The notes: generated by a model not told the origin, from the sequence alone. 64,000 bases of DNA from Eurosta solidaginis (GCF_040869045.1 NC_090319.1:177976645-178040644); one strand, 5' to 3'. Positions 34,514-45,355 are shown, counted from the first letter of the stretch. Numbers and translations: made by a program.

Positions 34514-34934
34514 GATCTACAGTTACTAATCAAGCTGTTTTTTTTCAGATGATTTGCAAGTCGATTCCATCTATACGGATCTAACCTAAGCATTTGATAG
34601 AGTATCTCACACCTCATTAATTCACAAACGTTATTGGGTTTCACTCATCATTTTAAGCCCGGGTGAAATCATATCTAATACACAGAGTTACCTTTGTGGT
34701 TTTTGATGGTGTAAAACCATGTTCCTCTGGGGTTCCTCAAGGAAATATTCTTGGTCCTCTATTTTTTGTTATTTTCATCAATGATTGTTTAAAGTGCTTT
34801 ACAACGTGTGAAAATCTAATTTATGCCGATGACTTAAAGATATTCAAAATGATAAAAACTCTCTCTGATTTTGACACATTGCAGACAGAAGTAAAAAACT
34901 TTCAAGAATGGTGTCTTCACAATGTACTATCCAT

Positions 34935-35298
34935 CATAAAAAATAAATGTAAGGCGCCGTAACCTCCGAAGAGATTTTAGGCCGAGCTTCTATTCCAATT
35001 TGCGTCATGCTCCTTTTAATTTATCCTACAAATTGGAGGGACGGGATCTACTTTTTTTATGCCGACTCCGAACGGCATCTGCAAGGCAGATGAGTCTTCA
35101 CTGAAAGCTTTTGATGGCAAAAATACACTCACTGCTTGCCAAACATTGCCGAGAGGAGACCCCGCTTGGACAACTTTTCTTCTAATTGAAAAATCTTGTT
35201 TCTAAAATTTTTGATGTTGCTTTGACCGGCGCGTGAACCCAGGATCCTCGGTGTAGTAGGCGGAGCACGCTACCATTACACCGCGACGGCCGCCAAAA
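34935..35298 (-). mobile_element. tRNA-derived SINE-T, copy 2, with target duplication
   Basis: Full copy in minus orientation; head at the right end has the A-box-like TAATGGTAGCGTG and B-box-like GGTTCACGC on the minus strand. Flanked by ACTATCCAT at 34926-34934 and 35299-35307. It interrupts a Jockey-type LINE. Confidence 0.85.
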
Positions 35299-36026
35299 AC
35301 TATCCATATTGATAAATGTTGCCCGGTTACCTACAAAAAATTAGGTCACCACTTCCGTCTTCGTATTCTATTTTTGATACTGCCCTTAGATTCAGTAATA
35401 AAATCACCGACCTTGGTATTTAAATCAAATTTAAAAAAACATTTACTGAACATTTTAATTATTTCATACCTAAGGCGTATTCCTCGTTAGGGTTTATTCG
35501 GCGCAATAGCTCTGAATTTAAGAATCCATACACGAACAAATAACTTTATAAACATTTGAGAGATCTAAATTGGAATATTCTTCTATAATCTGGAATCCGC
35601 TTTATGAAGTACATACCAGTAGATTTAATTTACCATTCCATCTTTTTTTGCCAGTAGAAGATTGATTTCCGGTTAAGTAGTTTTTCATGATGTCTTAAAT
35701 GGTGCTATCGACAGTCCATTTATGACATTGCATAAAAGTTAATGTACCAACACGATGTCTGCGTCATAATTAATTTGAAGTTGACCTTTGGAAAACAAAG
35801 TATGCTTAGATTGAACCTATTATTAGATTATTAACTGAATTTAACTTGCTATGTAGATTAATAAATTTAGATATATTTGCTGAATATTATGCATGTACTA
35901 TTCATACATTTTTTAATATTACTTCCTAGTCTGAAAGGTTTGTAAACCATTGACTTAAGCCCTCATTCTCTATTACGAAACGAAGGTTAGTTTCGCTTCA
36001 GAGAGGAATCGCAAGTGTATTTACAC

Positions 36027-36258
36027 CAGGGCTCTTCATTTCATAGCACAATTGTGCCCTCTCAATTCACACGCATATGATACGCTCTGCCTTCGTTAAT
36101 TGAGTTAGTCGCCACTTGGCGCTTGGCGTAGCAACATCGGTGAAAGGTATCGGCTGATCGGTATCAAAATATGTATGAATAATTATTAATTACGCACGAT
36201 CATCGCGAGGAGTGCGCTCTCACTAATACAGGCGCACTTTCAATTTTGAAGAGCCCTG
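36027..36258. mobile_element. hAT-like MITE 1
   Basis: Ends are CAGGGCTCTTC and its exact inverse, a hAT-style CAGGG start. No coding. An 8-bp duplication is not clean here. Confidence 0.65.
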
Positions 36259-36296
36259 TTGTAAACAAATTTTACACAAACAGCAATACATTAAAC

Positions 36297-36649
36297 CAGG
36301 CATCGGCATTTCATAGATCAATTGATCAGACAGAAAGTTACGCTCTTCACACAGACAGGTTGCGCTCTTTGCTTGCCAAATGATTTAGTCGTCGTTGAAC
36401 AAGTGGCGTAGCACCACAGTGTATGGCTATCGCATGTTTGCGCAGCGATTGTTAAAAATATGCATGAATTTACGTATAATTTTTTTGGTTAGCATTAAAA
36501 ATTGTTCGCTTTGCATATTGCGCATCAAAAAAATATAAGTGTTTGCTAGTTGCTGTCTAACAAGGACTAACACGAAAATCAATTGGTTCGCGCGATCAAT
36601 GCGCTCTCACTTACCTATACACATGCGTTTACAAATCTACCGACCCTTG
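36297..36649. mobile_element. hAT-like MITE 2
   Basis: Diverged relative of the preceding MITE (shared CATTTCATAG near the left end, GCGCTCTCACT near the right). Flanked by CATTAAAC (36289-36296) and CTTTAAAC (36650-36657), seven of eight matching, as expected for hAT 8-bp target duplications. Confidence 0.7.
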
Positions 36650-36978
36650 CTTTAAACTAACTAAATAATAGGCGAAACCCTCATAATTTAGATTAGATTA
36701 GATTAGATTAGATTTATTCATTTTCTTTCAAATCAAAATAATTTTTTACATGTTTACATATATAAAATTGCCACTTAAATTAATACATTGAAATTGATAG
36801 AAAAGTAAGGCATTCTGTAAAGTTATCTAAAACTTTATTTTTGAATGCCATCTCAAAAAAATTAATAAATATATAAAAATGTGTGTGGGGTGAAAATAGT
36901 TAATAAGTTGAAGTTAAAGTTACAAAATGTAAAATAAAATGTATAACAATAGAAAATAAAAATGTTGAAATTAAATTA

Positions 36979-39900
36979 CTAAGTGGTAGAATTCAGCAAA
37001 GTTTTGATGTCGTCGTGTGACTGCTCTAATAAAAATGATTTGACATGTTTTAAAAATTCGCGCATATTTCTAATGATACGTATAGACGCAGGTAGCGTAT
37101 TGAAAGCTTTACAAGATACTATAGTAAAAAAGTTATTATAATGGGTAATACGAGATGTGGGAACAACAACAAGTCCGAGTGAGTTTTGCCTCAAATTATA
37201 ATTATCCGTGACTAGGCTGTGTAAATACCCACAACGAATAAAGAATATTTTTAAAGTCTTGTAATAGTACATGTGTTTTACTGTAAGAATTTTCAGCTCT
37301 CTAAACAACTCCATGCTGTGGTGGAAACGGTTCACATTACATATTTTCCTTATGACTCATTTTTGAATAGTAAGAAGTTCCTGGATTTTACTGTAAGACG
37401 TACCACCCCAGCAGCATATGCCATATTGAAGCTTAGAGTGAACCAAATTGTAATAAAGCGTCTTCAGCGTTGCGTTTGAACATATATTACTTAGACTATA
37501 AAAATAGCGCACAGTAGATCGCATGTATGCCTTCAGGCGAGAAATATGTGTTGACCAACTTAAGGATTGGTCCACAGAAACACCCAGATATTAGTAGGTA
37601 TCAACTCTTTCAATTGGGAAACATTTGTCGCTACAATTTGTTTCATGATTAAACGATGTACCAAAGCACGACATATTGCCAAGGGAGAAACGTCTGCAGT
37701 CAGTGGCGTGGAATATAATGGCAATATCAGGTAAGGTTCTTGGATGTAAATTGAAATACATCAGTTTAGTTTTATTGCTGACGATCAGTTTATGTTTAGC
37801 AAACCACACTCTCAACAAATGAGCATCGAAGTTGACGCCTGCTACCAAATCCAGATAGTTCAATGAACTATAGGCTATAGCAAGGTCGTCTGCAAAAGCG
37901 GTAACCTTGCCATAGAACGGCAAAGAAAATAAAGAATTCGAATAAACAAGGAACAGTATTGGACCTAGAACAGACCCTTGGGGTACTCCTAAGGTAGTTG
38001 TCACAGAATTGCTTAAACAATTGCCAACCTTTACTTTCTGCACTCTTCCTGATAAATATGAATTGAGCCAATTGTACATAAAGCCACGAAAGCCTATGCA
38101 ATACAATTTATCTAACAGTATTTGGTGATCAACCATATCAAATGCTTTCGTGATATCAACAAACAGGCCAGCACAGTTCTGCTTTTTGTCTAACTCGCCA
38201 TAAATAACGGAACAAAAGCTCAGCAGGGCATCTTCTGTTGAGAGTCCAGATCTAAATCCGTATTGCATCGAGCTGAAAAAATGTTTGTTGTTAAGAAAAG
38301 AAAGAATTCTACTTGTAACAAGCTTTTCAAAAGTTTTGGAAATAGAAGAAAGTAAAGAGATTGGTCGGTAATTGTTTATATCTTTTTTGTTCCCCTTTTT
38401 ATGTAAAGGAATGACAACAGCACATTTTAAATCAGTAGGAAATGTTCCAGAGTACACGCTTTTGTTAAACAAATAAATTAAAATGTCAACCAAATTTAAA
38501 GCGACTTTTTTCAAAACCTGATTTGAAACACCATCAGAACCACAAGATCTGGAGTTGTCCAACGATTTTACTACCTTCAGTAATTCAGTGCCAGTAAAAG
38601 GTTCAAAGAAAAAACTACTACCTAAATTTGAAATATCTGAGTTATTCATTGAAAGTTCGTATGTATAAGTAGTTGTATAAGTTTGCCCGATTGCTGAAAA
38701 GTGACTATTAAAAAGGTTTGCTACAGTTGTGGGATCAGAAATATTTAGGCCACTATTCCATAAAACAATTGATGAGTCAATTGATTTAGGACTCCGATTT
38801 AAAAGGCTGTTTTTAACATTCCATTCCTTTTTTGGGTTTCCAAACGACGACCTGAATTCATTTCGATAGAAACTGTCGCGTTCCAATCGTACTTCTTTTC
38901 TTAACCTTCTACAAAGATCTCTATGTCGACTGCGAAGCCTTGTATTCGAAGGATTTTTAGTGCTCTTTCTTCCAAGCTTGTTTTTAAGGCGAATCTTTTT
39001 TCAACTGCTTACTTATCCAAGGCTTTAACCTTATATCAGATCTAGGTGAAGTGACGGAGAAGGTTGCAGCCTGAATGTGGCTTATAAAAGTATTTAAAAA
39101 AATTTGGTATGCATTGGATACGTCTTTCTCAGCAAAAACTTTGCCCCAGGACTCAAACCGTAAGCTTTGATTAAGCAAACCGAAATTAATCTTGGTTAAT
39201 TTTGAAATCGTGTTACTTATTTTAATATTTTGTTTTTAGGCTATTTGACCTATTGTGGGTTCCAGTAAGAAATAAAAATTTGGTAATTATTCCACAAATT
39301 TTTATTTCTTACTGGAACCCACAATAGGTCAAATAGCCTAAAAACAAAATATTAAAATTTATTAAAATTGACCGGAATAACCCGTGTTACTTATATTTAT
39401 GCTTTTTTTTCATGCAATATTTATTAATATACCAGTCATAGTATGATCTGTAATTTTAAAGTCAAGGTTTATGCCGGAAATATTTTTAAAAGTACTACAG
39501 CTGCTGCGACCAAAAACATGGTCGATGCAGCTTCCAGAAACACTACGAGTAGTTACATTTAAGAATGATGTTAAACCATGATTAGCCATAAGCGTTAGGT
39601 AGTTATCAGTTGTATCACTCAGTCTGAAGATATCCAAATTAAAGTCACCTAAAATAATGAAATTGCCTGAATTCTCGCTACAAAGAAGAGTTGAAAACTC
39701 TTCCAAAAATGTCTGTGCAGAAACCGAATGTAATCTATAGACACACATGAAATTAAAAACTTTGTCAGATATGATTAAGGAGATCTTTAATATATCTGCG
39801 CTTGTAATGTTATACTCGACATATTCACACTCGTAAATATTTCGAACAAAAACTCCAACACCACCTGCAGAATATTGGTCATTAGTGTTAGCAAAAAAAG

Positions 39901-40147
39901 TATAGCCAGGTATCGTAAAGTCTCGTATTTCATGAGAGTATATCCATATTTCAGAAACAAAAATTAAATCGGGTTTGTTTTTAAACAACTCAAAATGACA
40001 GACCAAAAGATCAAAATTTTGCCGAAGACTGCGTATATTTTGGTGAATAACAACAAAAGAGTCACTAGTACTACCCAATAAATTTAAATCATTAATAGGC
40101 GTGTTTATGGCGTCGCTGTCATTATATAGGAAATTTAAAAATACCAT
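36979..40147 (-). pseudogene. LINE ORF2: endonuclease and reverse transcriptase, broken
   Basis: The 5' segment (40147-39410) is an APE-type endonuclease: VVIHQNIRSL, LIFVSEIW, GGVGVFV, GDFNLDI, SCIDHVF and ITDH. The RT segment (38886-37591) shows VVIPLHKKGNKKDINNYR, FVDITKAFDMVDH, GVPQGSVLGPILF and catalytic FADD. C-terminal parts run to a stop at 36979. Breaks seen: an in-frame TGA after INIA (39412), a hairpin insertion at 39221-39383, a one-base shift in an A run near 38995, an in-frame TAA after VDTY (37591) and an in-frame TGA after TIQK (37357). Only a handful of lesions in ~1,000 codons suggests moderate age. Confidence 0.9.
39221..39383. mobile_element. Hairpin element in LINE ORF2 with 11-bp direct repeats
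   Basis: Arms of about 63 bp (AATATTTTGTTTTTAGGC... and its inverse) are nearly perfect, with a loop of about 10 bp (39284-39293), then 25 bp of extra DNA. GTGTTACTTAT occurs at 39210-39220 and 39384-39394. Removing one copy and the insert rejoins ISNTISKLTKINFG in frame. Confidence 0.8.
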
Positions 40148-40194
40148 TAATTTTGATGATAAATAATTATATGAATCTAAGTTATTTTTGACAA

Positions 40195-41267
40195 ATCGTC
40201 AAAAGTTCTTAAAGCAACAGCCTCGCCATTATCAGCCTTTTTTATCATGATTTTTCCATTTTTCAACCACAGATACTTATAACTTTTTGCTTTTTTTGTT
40301 TTTTTTGCCGCTGTAAACAAAGCTCTATTGAAATTAGTGAGACTGTCATTTATGTAAATATTGTGTTTGTTTACATCACCAAAAAGTTCAGTGGTTAATT
40401 TTCCCTTTGCCTTTTCTTACTAGACATCACTTTTCTCTTCATCTCAATAGAAGCAAAGTGAGCACGCAGCACATTACCCAAATGAGAAGATTAATTTCTC
40501 TTCTGTAGTTTTTTAATATAACATCTGCTTAAATCTTCTGTCGTCACGGTTATACCCAAAGCAGAGCTTAAAATATTTTTTGTGCATTCACTGGCATTCT
40601 CACTTGCTAGCTGCGGCACACCAACAATGTCGACAGCGCTGCTCAGCAGTTGTTGCTCTCTCCAGTTCAATGCACTTTCAAGCTTGCATACTTTAGCACA
40701 CAGTTTTGAGTTTTCCTCTTTGAGCTCCTTTACAATGTTGAGAAAATCAGTATTTTGTTTCTTTACACTAATGATCTCGTCATACAACAACTGCAAAGTT
40801 ATTTCTTTCGTACCTGTATCATTATTATTATGCACTTGCACTTGCTGAGGGAGGTGGGAACCACTTGCGTTGGTGTTGTTATTCGTTTTGGGAATATTTG
40901 CACTGTTATTTCCAAATGTCTTTTGCGTTTGTTGTTTTTGTACGTTTTGCATGTTCTGCTTTTGCTTAGAAGGCGCCGATGACATTAGTTTGTTTGATGT
41001 TTGTGAGGCAGTCTTCGTTGCGGTCGGAGCAGATACATCCATGGCAGCAGCAGATATAGAAGCTGGCAATGGCTGTTGATGTATGGACTTTCTGCGCAAA
41101 ATAGAGCATGATTCGCATCGATGCTTAATGTTGTTGCACTTCATATAGTCCAAATCATCAGCAGTAATTTTGGCGCAAGAGGCATGATAAAAACTTCCAC
41201 AATCCGCACACGCGACTTTGTTCACATCCACTCTATCGACTTTGTCTTTGCAAGTTGGACAAAACAT
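40195..41267 (-). pseudogene. LINE ORF1: PHD-finger RNA-binding protein
   Basis: ATG at 41265-41267 opens 258 codons. Residues 3-55 form a PHD-like finger (CPTC, CADCGSFYHASC, CESC). A low-complexity N/Q/T-rich middle follows, then a coiled coil (about 165-205: LLYDEIISVKKQNTDFL) and a domain with VDIVGVPQ. A stop ends the frame at 40491; the C-terminal domain continues after a frameshift in another frame (IYINDSLTNFNRALF, YKYLWLKNGKI) to about 40195. ORF1 proteins of this type bind the element's RNA. PHD-bearing ORF1 argues for the CR1-like side of the superfamily. Confidence 0.85.
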
Positions 41268-41321
41268 ATTTATGTATGTATAGAAAGGAACGTATTGGCT
41301 ATAGTGTTGAAATAAAACGTA

Positions 41322-42537
41322 TTAACAAAGCGCGCACCCCACGACACTGCGAAAACACGTCCGCACACAACGAAAGTCAATATCAATTAATTCTCTTCTA
41401 TTGCTCTTGTTGATCAGTTGGCGGTATGCCGACGCGCATTTTTCGGTATATGCTTTGTAGTTCATTCGTTTTTCTCTCGGTTCATTAATGATAAACAACA
41501 TCTCAAATATGTATCTTTTGTTGTAATGCTTCTCCTGTTGCATTACTGCTACGTTCTCAAAATCTGGAGTGTGCCCGGTTTCTCTGCAATGCTGACATAA
41601 AGCTGTTCTGTTTTCATTATGGTGGTCGCGATTTTTTAAATTTGATTTATGCGCGGAAATCCTTGTTTTTAGTCTGGACTTGTAGTACCAACATACACCT
41701 TAGGGCATACGTAGGACCCATCATTTTTGCAAGGAATCCGGTACATAATGTCGGATTTGTCAAATTTTAAAATTTTTTTTTTTTTTTTTTGTATTACTGA
41801 AAATTTTTTGGACGGTATTATTATAAGTAAATGCTATTTTAAATCTCTCACGGTTATATATTTTGGAATATTTCATTCTATTTGATAGCCGCGGAACATA
41901 TGTGGATGTCTTATATATTTTATGAGATTTATTATTAAAGGTTTGATTGGTGTTAGCTTTTGTAAAATGGTCGCGAATATAGCCTCTTATTAGACCAAAA
42001 GGAAAATGGTTGTCTTTTGAAATTTTCGTAATGATTTCTATATTTTTGCCATGGTATATCGTATCGCTGATTGATAAAACTCTCTTGATAAAGTTTTTCT
42101 CTTGTTGATTATGGTTGATTTGTCGTGCTTTGAATAAAAATTGATCAATCTGACCGATGCAAGAGGTTTTTTGTACCAATGAAAGGATAACTTATTATGC
42201 TTTCTCACTACAAGCGTATCTAGATATGGTAGTAATTCAACTTTTTCAATTTCAAATGTAAACTTGATAGTTCTATTGTAGCTGTTTAATAGATTTATCA
42301 TGTCTTCCACTGCATTCGTTTTCACAATGGCAAACAGATCTTCAACACATTTTGTTAGAAAACGCGGTGTTTGAGACGCATCCTCTTCAAATTTTATTAA
42401 CAATTCTTACATCACTATGTCTGCTATGACCGGCGATGCCGGTGACCCTATCGGCATTCTTACAAGCTGCTCATATATTTTATTATTGACTTTAAAATAC
42501 CTATTTTCTTTAATACAAAAACGTACGACTCCCAGGA
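41322..42537 (-). pseudogene. Penelope-like element: RT and GIY-YIG endonuclease, 5'-truncated
   Basis: Minus strand reads FLGVVRFCIKENRYF, MPIGSPASPVIADIVM, then CVEDLFAIVKTNA where Penelope RTs have YVDDLFAIV, LPYLDTLVVRKHNKLSFHW and NFYSKHDKS. Downstream, in other frames, comes YRIPCKNDGSYVCPKVYVGT and LKTRISAHKSNLKN, the GIY-YIG nuclease, then RHYNKR-type C-terminus ending at 41322. RT plus GIY-YIG is diagnostic for Penelope-like elements. At least five breaks and the changed catalytic YVDD make it inactive. Confidence 0.88.
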
Positions 42538-42540
42538 ACT

Positions 42541-42666
42541 GTTAACATGATAAATCTATTAAACAACTACAATAGAACTATCAAGTTTACATTTGAAATG
42601 AAAAAGATGGATTACTACCATATCTAGATACGCTGGTAGTGAGAAAGCATAATAAGTTAGCCTTTG
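42541..42666 (+). pseudogene. Penelope-like RT fragment, opposite orientation
   Basis: Plus strand INLLNNYNRTIKFTFEM repeats the minus-strand RT segment next door. It continues past the inserted family B complex and SINE at 45190. The two Penelope pieces thus face away from a junction near 42540. Confidence 0.8.
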
Positions 42667-42712
42667 TTTAATAATTTGGGAAAAATTTAAACAACGTGAC
42701 ATCAGGACGGAC

Positions 42713-42760
42713 AAGGCGACAGCTGTTTCGATTATCCCTTGTAAATCTCTTCAAAGCCTT
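42713..42760 (-). ncRNA. Hammerhead-like motif, family B
   Basis: Minus strand: AAGGC, TTTGAAGA, GATT/AATC stem II, GAAA, C-AGCT-G, TC, GCCTT. The stem II loop differs from other copies while stems are unchanged. Confidence 0.5.
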
Positions 42761-43071
42761 TTCTCCCGGGAGTGGGAGTCGAACCCGCACTCCTACGATA
42801 GTTGAAATGGTTACAAACGCATTCAGCTACGTCATGCCTTAGTTGTTGTAAAGTTTTCCCCAATTGCCTTCTTTTGCATATTTTAATCTTTTACACATTG
42901 CATACTTCGTATGCAATTATGTGTCAAAGCTATGCTTGTTGGTACGGCGGTTTTCAAAGAAACTTTGGTATTGTTGCTGTTTTTTTTGTATTTATAGAAC
43001 TACAACGAATTAACAAATTTTTTCTGTTTGCATGATTTAATCGGGGATTACCCGTATTGCTTTTTTTTTAA

Positions 43072-44281
43072 CAAATGAGTCTACCCTTATGGTAACAACG
43101 ATTCATCTAGCACAATTTGCTCAGATGGCCAGAAAGCAGCTTGAAAACTCTGATTTATCAATTTTACGAAATTAGATATTTTTGCCATATGTGACTCGCC
43201 TCGCACATGATTAGCAGTAAGACATCTCAAGAGTTGTTCGAACCTTCTGCCGGACATTGTCGCAGAGAATGCCAGGTGATAGTATAGTGCAGATTTCGAA
43301 AATAACTGACGAATCTTTGGTACTTTAATTTGCCCTTGAAGTAGACACAAACCTAAAAATTTTAACATTTCAGGACGATCAACGGGTGAAAATTTCATCA
43401 TCCTTTTGAATCTGCTACCTCTCTGCTGGTTACTTAATTTAAGTCCGTATTCATTTGTACAGCTAATAAGTAGCTCCATGATGTTGTTATTAAATACTTT
43501 TTTTGAAGACATCAATTGGAGACGATGTGTCACTTATTTCGATTTTTTACCAGACGAAGTAGAATCGAAATTAAAATTTGGTATATCGCTAACCGTGTCA
43601 TGCCAATCCTTGTCATTTTCATCCGCTTCTACATCGTCCGTTTCGGAATCAATATTTTCATCTGCTTCTACATCGTCCGATCCGGAGTCATTGGCTTAAC
43701 CATCGCTGCCAATGCATGCACTTTCCTCATCACTATCAACGTCGTCGTCACTTGATGATCCCCCATCGCCGTCAGTTTGATACGGGTCCTCTTCTGACGA
43801 ATCGTCGGTACAGCACTCATCAAACATTTTTTGTAAATGTTCTTGTTGTTTTTCGTGATCCATTTCTATAAGTTAATTTTTTTCAGTGTCAAAGCAAAAA
43901 TAACACAGGGAAAAAGAAAGTAAAAAAATAAAACTTACCAAAAATATTACGTCCTCACGCAATGACACTTTTTTGCAACTGTGCAAAAATACAAATAAGT
44001 ACGTCGGCTATAACCGACGTGATGTTTTTGTCCCACTCACGAAAATTTCCGTTATAGTTAACAAAAAAGAAACAAAACAAATCAAATTGGGACACTAACT
44101 TAGATCTGATTGCTTCTGCATGGGCACACTATAAGCTACTACATATAAAACCAATGCAGTAGACGTCGCCTATGTCCGACGTGTTTATATACGATTTTTT
44201 TCTATGTCGGCATATACCGACGTGTCCAATTTAAGCCATTCTTTGTGTCGGATTATGCCGACGTGTCCGCGAAAGGGTTAA
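43072..44281 (-). pseudogene. piggyBac element, 5' half with TIR and TTAA
   Basis: The right edge is GTCCGCGAAAGGG then TTAA (44278-44281), i.e. a TTAACCCTTTCGCGGAC start on the minus strand, a textbook piggyBac 5' terminus. The transposase starts at 43863 with an acidic, D/E/S-rich N-terminus (one stop near 43700), then a shifted frame from 43533 giving LMSSKKVF, FLGLCLLQGQ, ALYYHLAFSATMSGRRFEQLL and QIVLDESLLP. Sequence ends at about 43072, before the catalytic domain. TTAA plus ATAAATTAT on the right is native family B sequence. Confidence 0.88.
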
Positions 44282-44572
44282 ATAAATTATAAAATAAAAA
44301 ATTGCTTCAAATAAATGTTTTCATACATTAAAAAAAAAAAAGCAACACGGGCAATCCACGATTAAATCATACAAACAGACAAAATTGGTTAATTCGTTGT
44401 AGTTCTATAAATAGTACAAAAACAGCAACAATATCAAAGTTTCTTTGAAAACCGCCGTACCAACAAGCATAGCTTTGACATATAATTGCATACGAAGTAT
44501 GCAATGTGTAAGAGATTAAAATATACAAAAGAAGGCAATTGGGAAAAACTTAACAACAATTAAGGCATGACG

Positions 44573-44637
44573 TAGCTGAATGCGTTTGTAACCATTTCAA
44601 CTATCGTAGGAGGGCGGGTTCGACTCCCACTCCCGGG
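44573..44637 (+). promoter_or_regulatory. tRNA-like pol III boxes in family B
   Basis: TAGCTGAATGCG (44573-44584) fits an A box and GGTTCGACTCC (44617-44627) is an exact B box; the latter sits in a T-arm-like stem with GGGTTCGACTCCC. The boxes lie just upstream of the hammerhead-like fold. Function as a promoter is inferred. Confidence 0.6.
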
Positions 44638-44641
44638 AGAA

Positions 44642-44689
44642 AAGGCTTTGAAGAGATTTACAAGGTATAATCGAAACAGCTGTCGCCTT
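44642..44689 (+). ncRNA. Hammerhead-like motif, family B, reference copy
   Basis: Stem I AAGGC (44642-44646) pairs perfectly with GCCTT (44685-44689). Between them: TTTGAAGA, stem II GATT/AATC, GAAA, one C-G pair with AGCT loop plus A-U, then TC as candidate cleavage site at 44684. The CTGANGA box reads TTGAAGA with an extra T, so activity is doubtful, but four structural parts are in the correct order. Confidence 0.55.
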
Positions 44690-44840
44690 GTCCGTCCTGA
44701 TGTCATATTGTTTAAATTTTCCCCAAATTATTAAATAAATTATAAAATTAAAAATTGCTTCAAATAAATGTTTTCATACATTAAAAAAAAAAAAGCAATA
44801 CGGGCAATCCCCGAATAAATTATACAAGTTATCCTTTGAT

Positions 44841-45189
44841 GGCGGCCACCGTGGTGTGATGGCAGCGTGCTCCGCCTATCACACCGTATGCCCTGGGTTC
44901 AACTCCCGGGCAAACAACATCAAAATTTTAGAAATAAGATTTTTCAATTAGAAGAAAATGTTTCTAAGCGGGGTCGCCCCTCGGCAGTGTCTGGCAAGCG
45001 CTCCGATTGTATTTCTGCCATGAAAAGCTCTCAGTGCAGATGCCGTTCGGAGTCGGCATAAAATATGTAGGTCCCGTCCGGCCAATTTGTAGGGAAAAAT
45101 CAAGAGGAGCACGACGCAAATTGGAAGAGAAGCTCGGCCTTAGATCTCTTCGGAGGTTATCGCGCCTTACATTTATTTTTTATTTTTAT
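44841..45189 (+). mobile_element. tRNA-derived SINE-T, reference copy 3
   Basis: Head reads GTGGTGTGATGGCAGCGTGC (A-box type) and GGGTTCAACTCCCGGG (B-box type). The body includes GCCGTTCGGAGTCGGCATAA and the tail TTATCGCGCCTTACATTTAT. Exact 12-bp target duplication TTATCCTTTGAT at 44829-44840 and 45190-45201. The target is a Penelope RT fragment. Confidence 0.9.
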
Positions 45190-45355
45190 TTATCCTTTGA
45201 TTGGTATAAAAAACCCACAGCATCGGACAGATTGATCAATTTTTACTCAAAGCAAAAATATAGAAATCATTACGAAAATTCTAAAAGACAACGATTTTCC
45301 TTTAGAGGCTATATTCTATACTACTAAGTCCAGACTAAAAACAAGGATTTCCTCG
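45190..45355 (+). pseudogene. Penelope-like RT continuation
   Basis: LSFDWYKKPTASDRLINFYSK continues the fragment at 42541-42666 and then reads a shifted SKRQRFSF and KTRISS-like pieces, ending near 45355. The region between RT end and GIY-YIG is deleted. Confidence 0.75.

Larger units (their letters stand above)
33785..35960 (+). pseudogene. Jockey-type LINE RT, fragmented by insertions
   Basis: Pieces read VTLVIPVFKSGSKNN and NYRPISKITN (33820-33900), YTDLT then AFDRVSHTSLIHK (34560-34630), SGVPQGNILGPLFF (34725), IYADDLKIF (34820) and FRRNSSEFKN-like C-terminal parts (about 35490-35600). Interrupted by palindromic inserts at 34000-34513 and a SINE at 34935-35298. Orientation and motif order are clear; many stops. 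Confidence 0.75.
36688..41325 (-). mobile_element. Nearly full-length CR1/Jockey-superfamily LINE
   Basis: Minus strand order is ORF1 (PHD finger, coiled coil, CTD), ORF2 (endonuclease, RT, C-terminus) and a (TCTAA)n tail seen on plus as GATTAGATTAGATTAGATT at 36688-36713. The element sits against the end of a Penelope-like element at its 5' side. A 163-bp hairpin element lies in ORF2. About 4.6 kb, close to full length. Confidence 0.88.
42670..44822. mobile_element. Family B element (inverted units) carrying a piggyBac piece
   Basis: Left, a family B unit in minus orientation (42670-43070); right, one in plus orientation with part of a second (44282-44822). The complex splits a Penelope fragment and is flanked by AAGTTAGCCTTTG (about 42657-42669) and AAGTTATCCTTTG (44826-44838), a ~13-bp target duplication. 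Units hold CGGGCAATCCCCGA, the palindrome TTGCATACGAAGTATGCAA, a tRNA-like segment and a hammerhead-like fold. Confidence 0.75.

Noticed and set aside
43068..43071. TTAA as the left target site of the piggyBac element
   Set aside because: The adjacent sequence does not match the CCCTTTCGCGG terminus and the transposase is cut before its catalytic part, so this TTAA is probably chance at a rearrangement joint.
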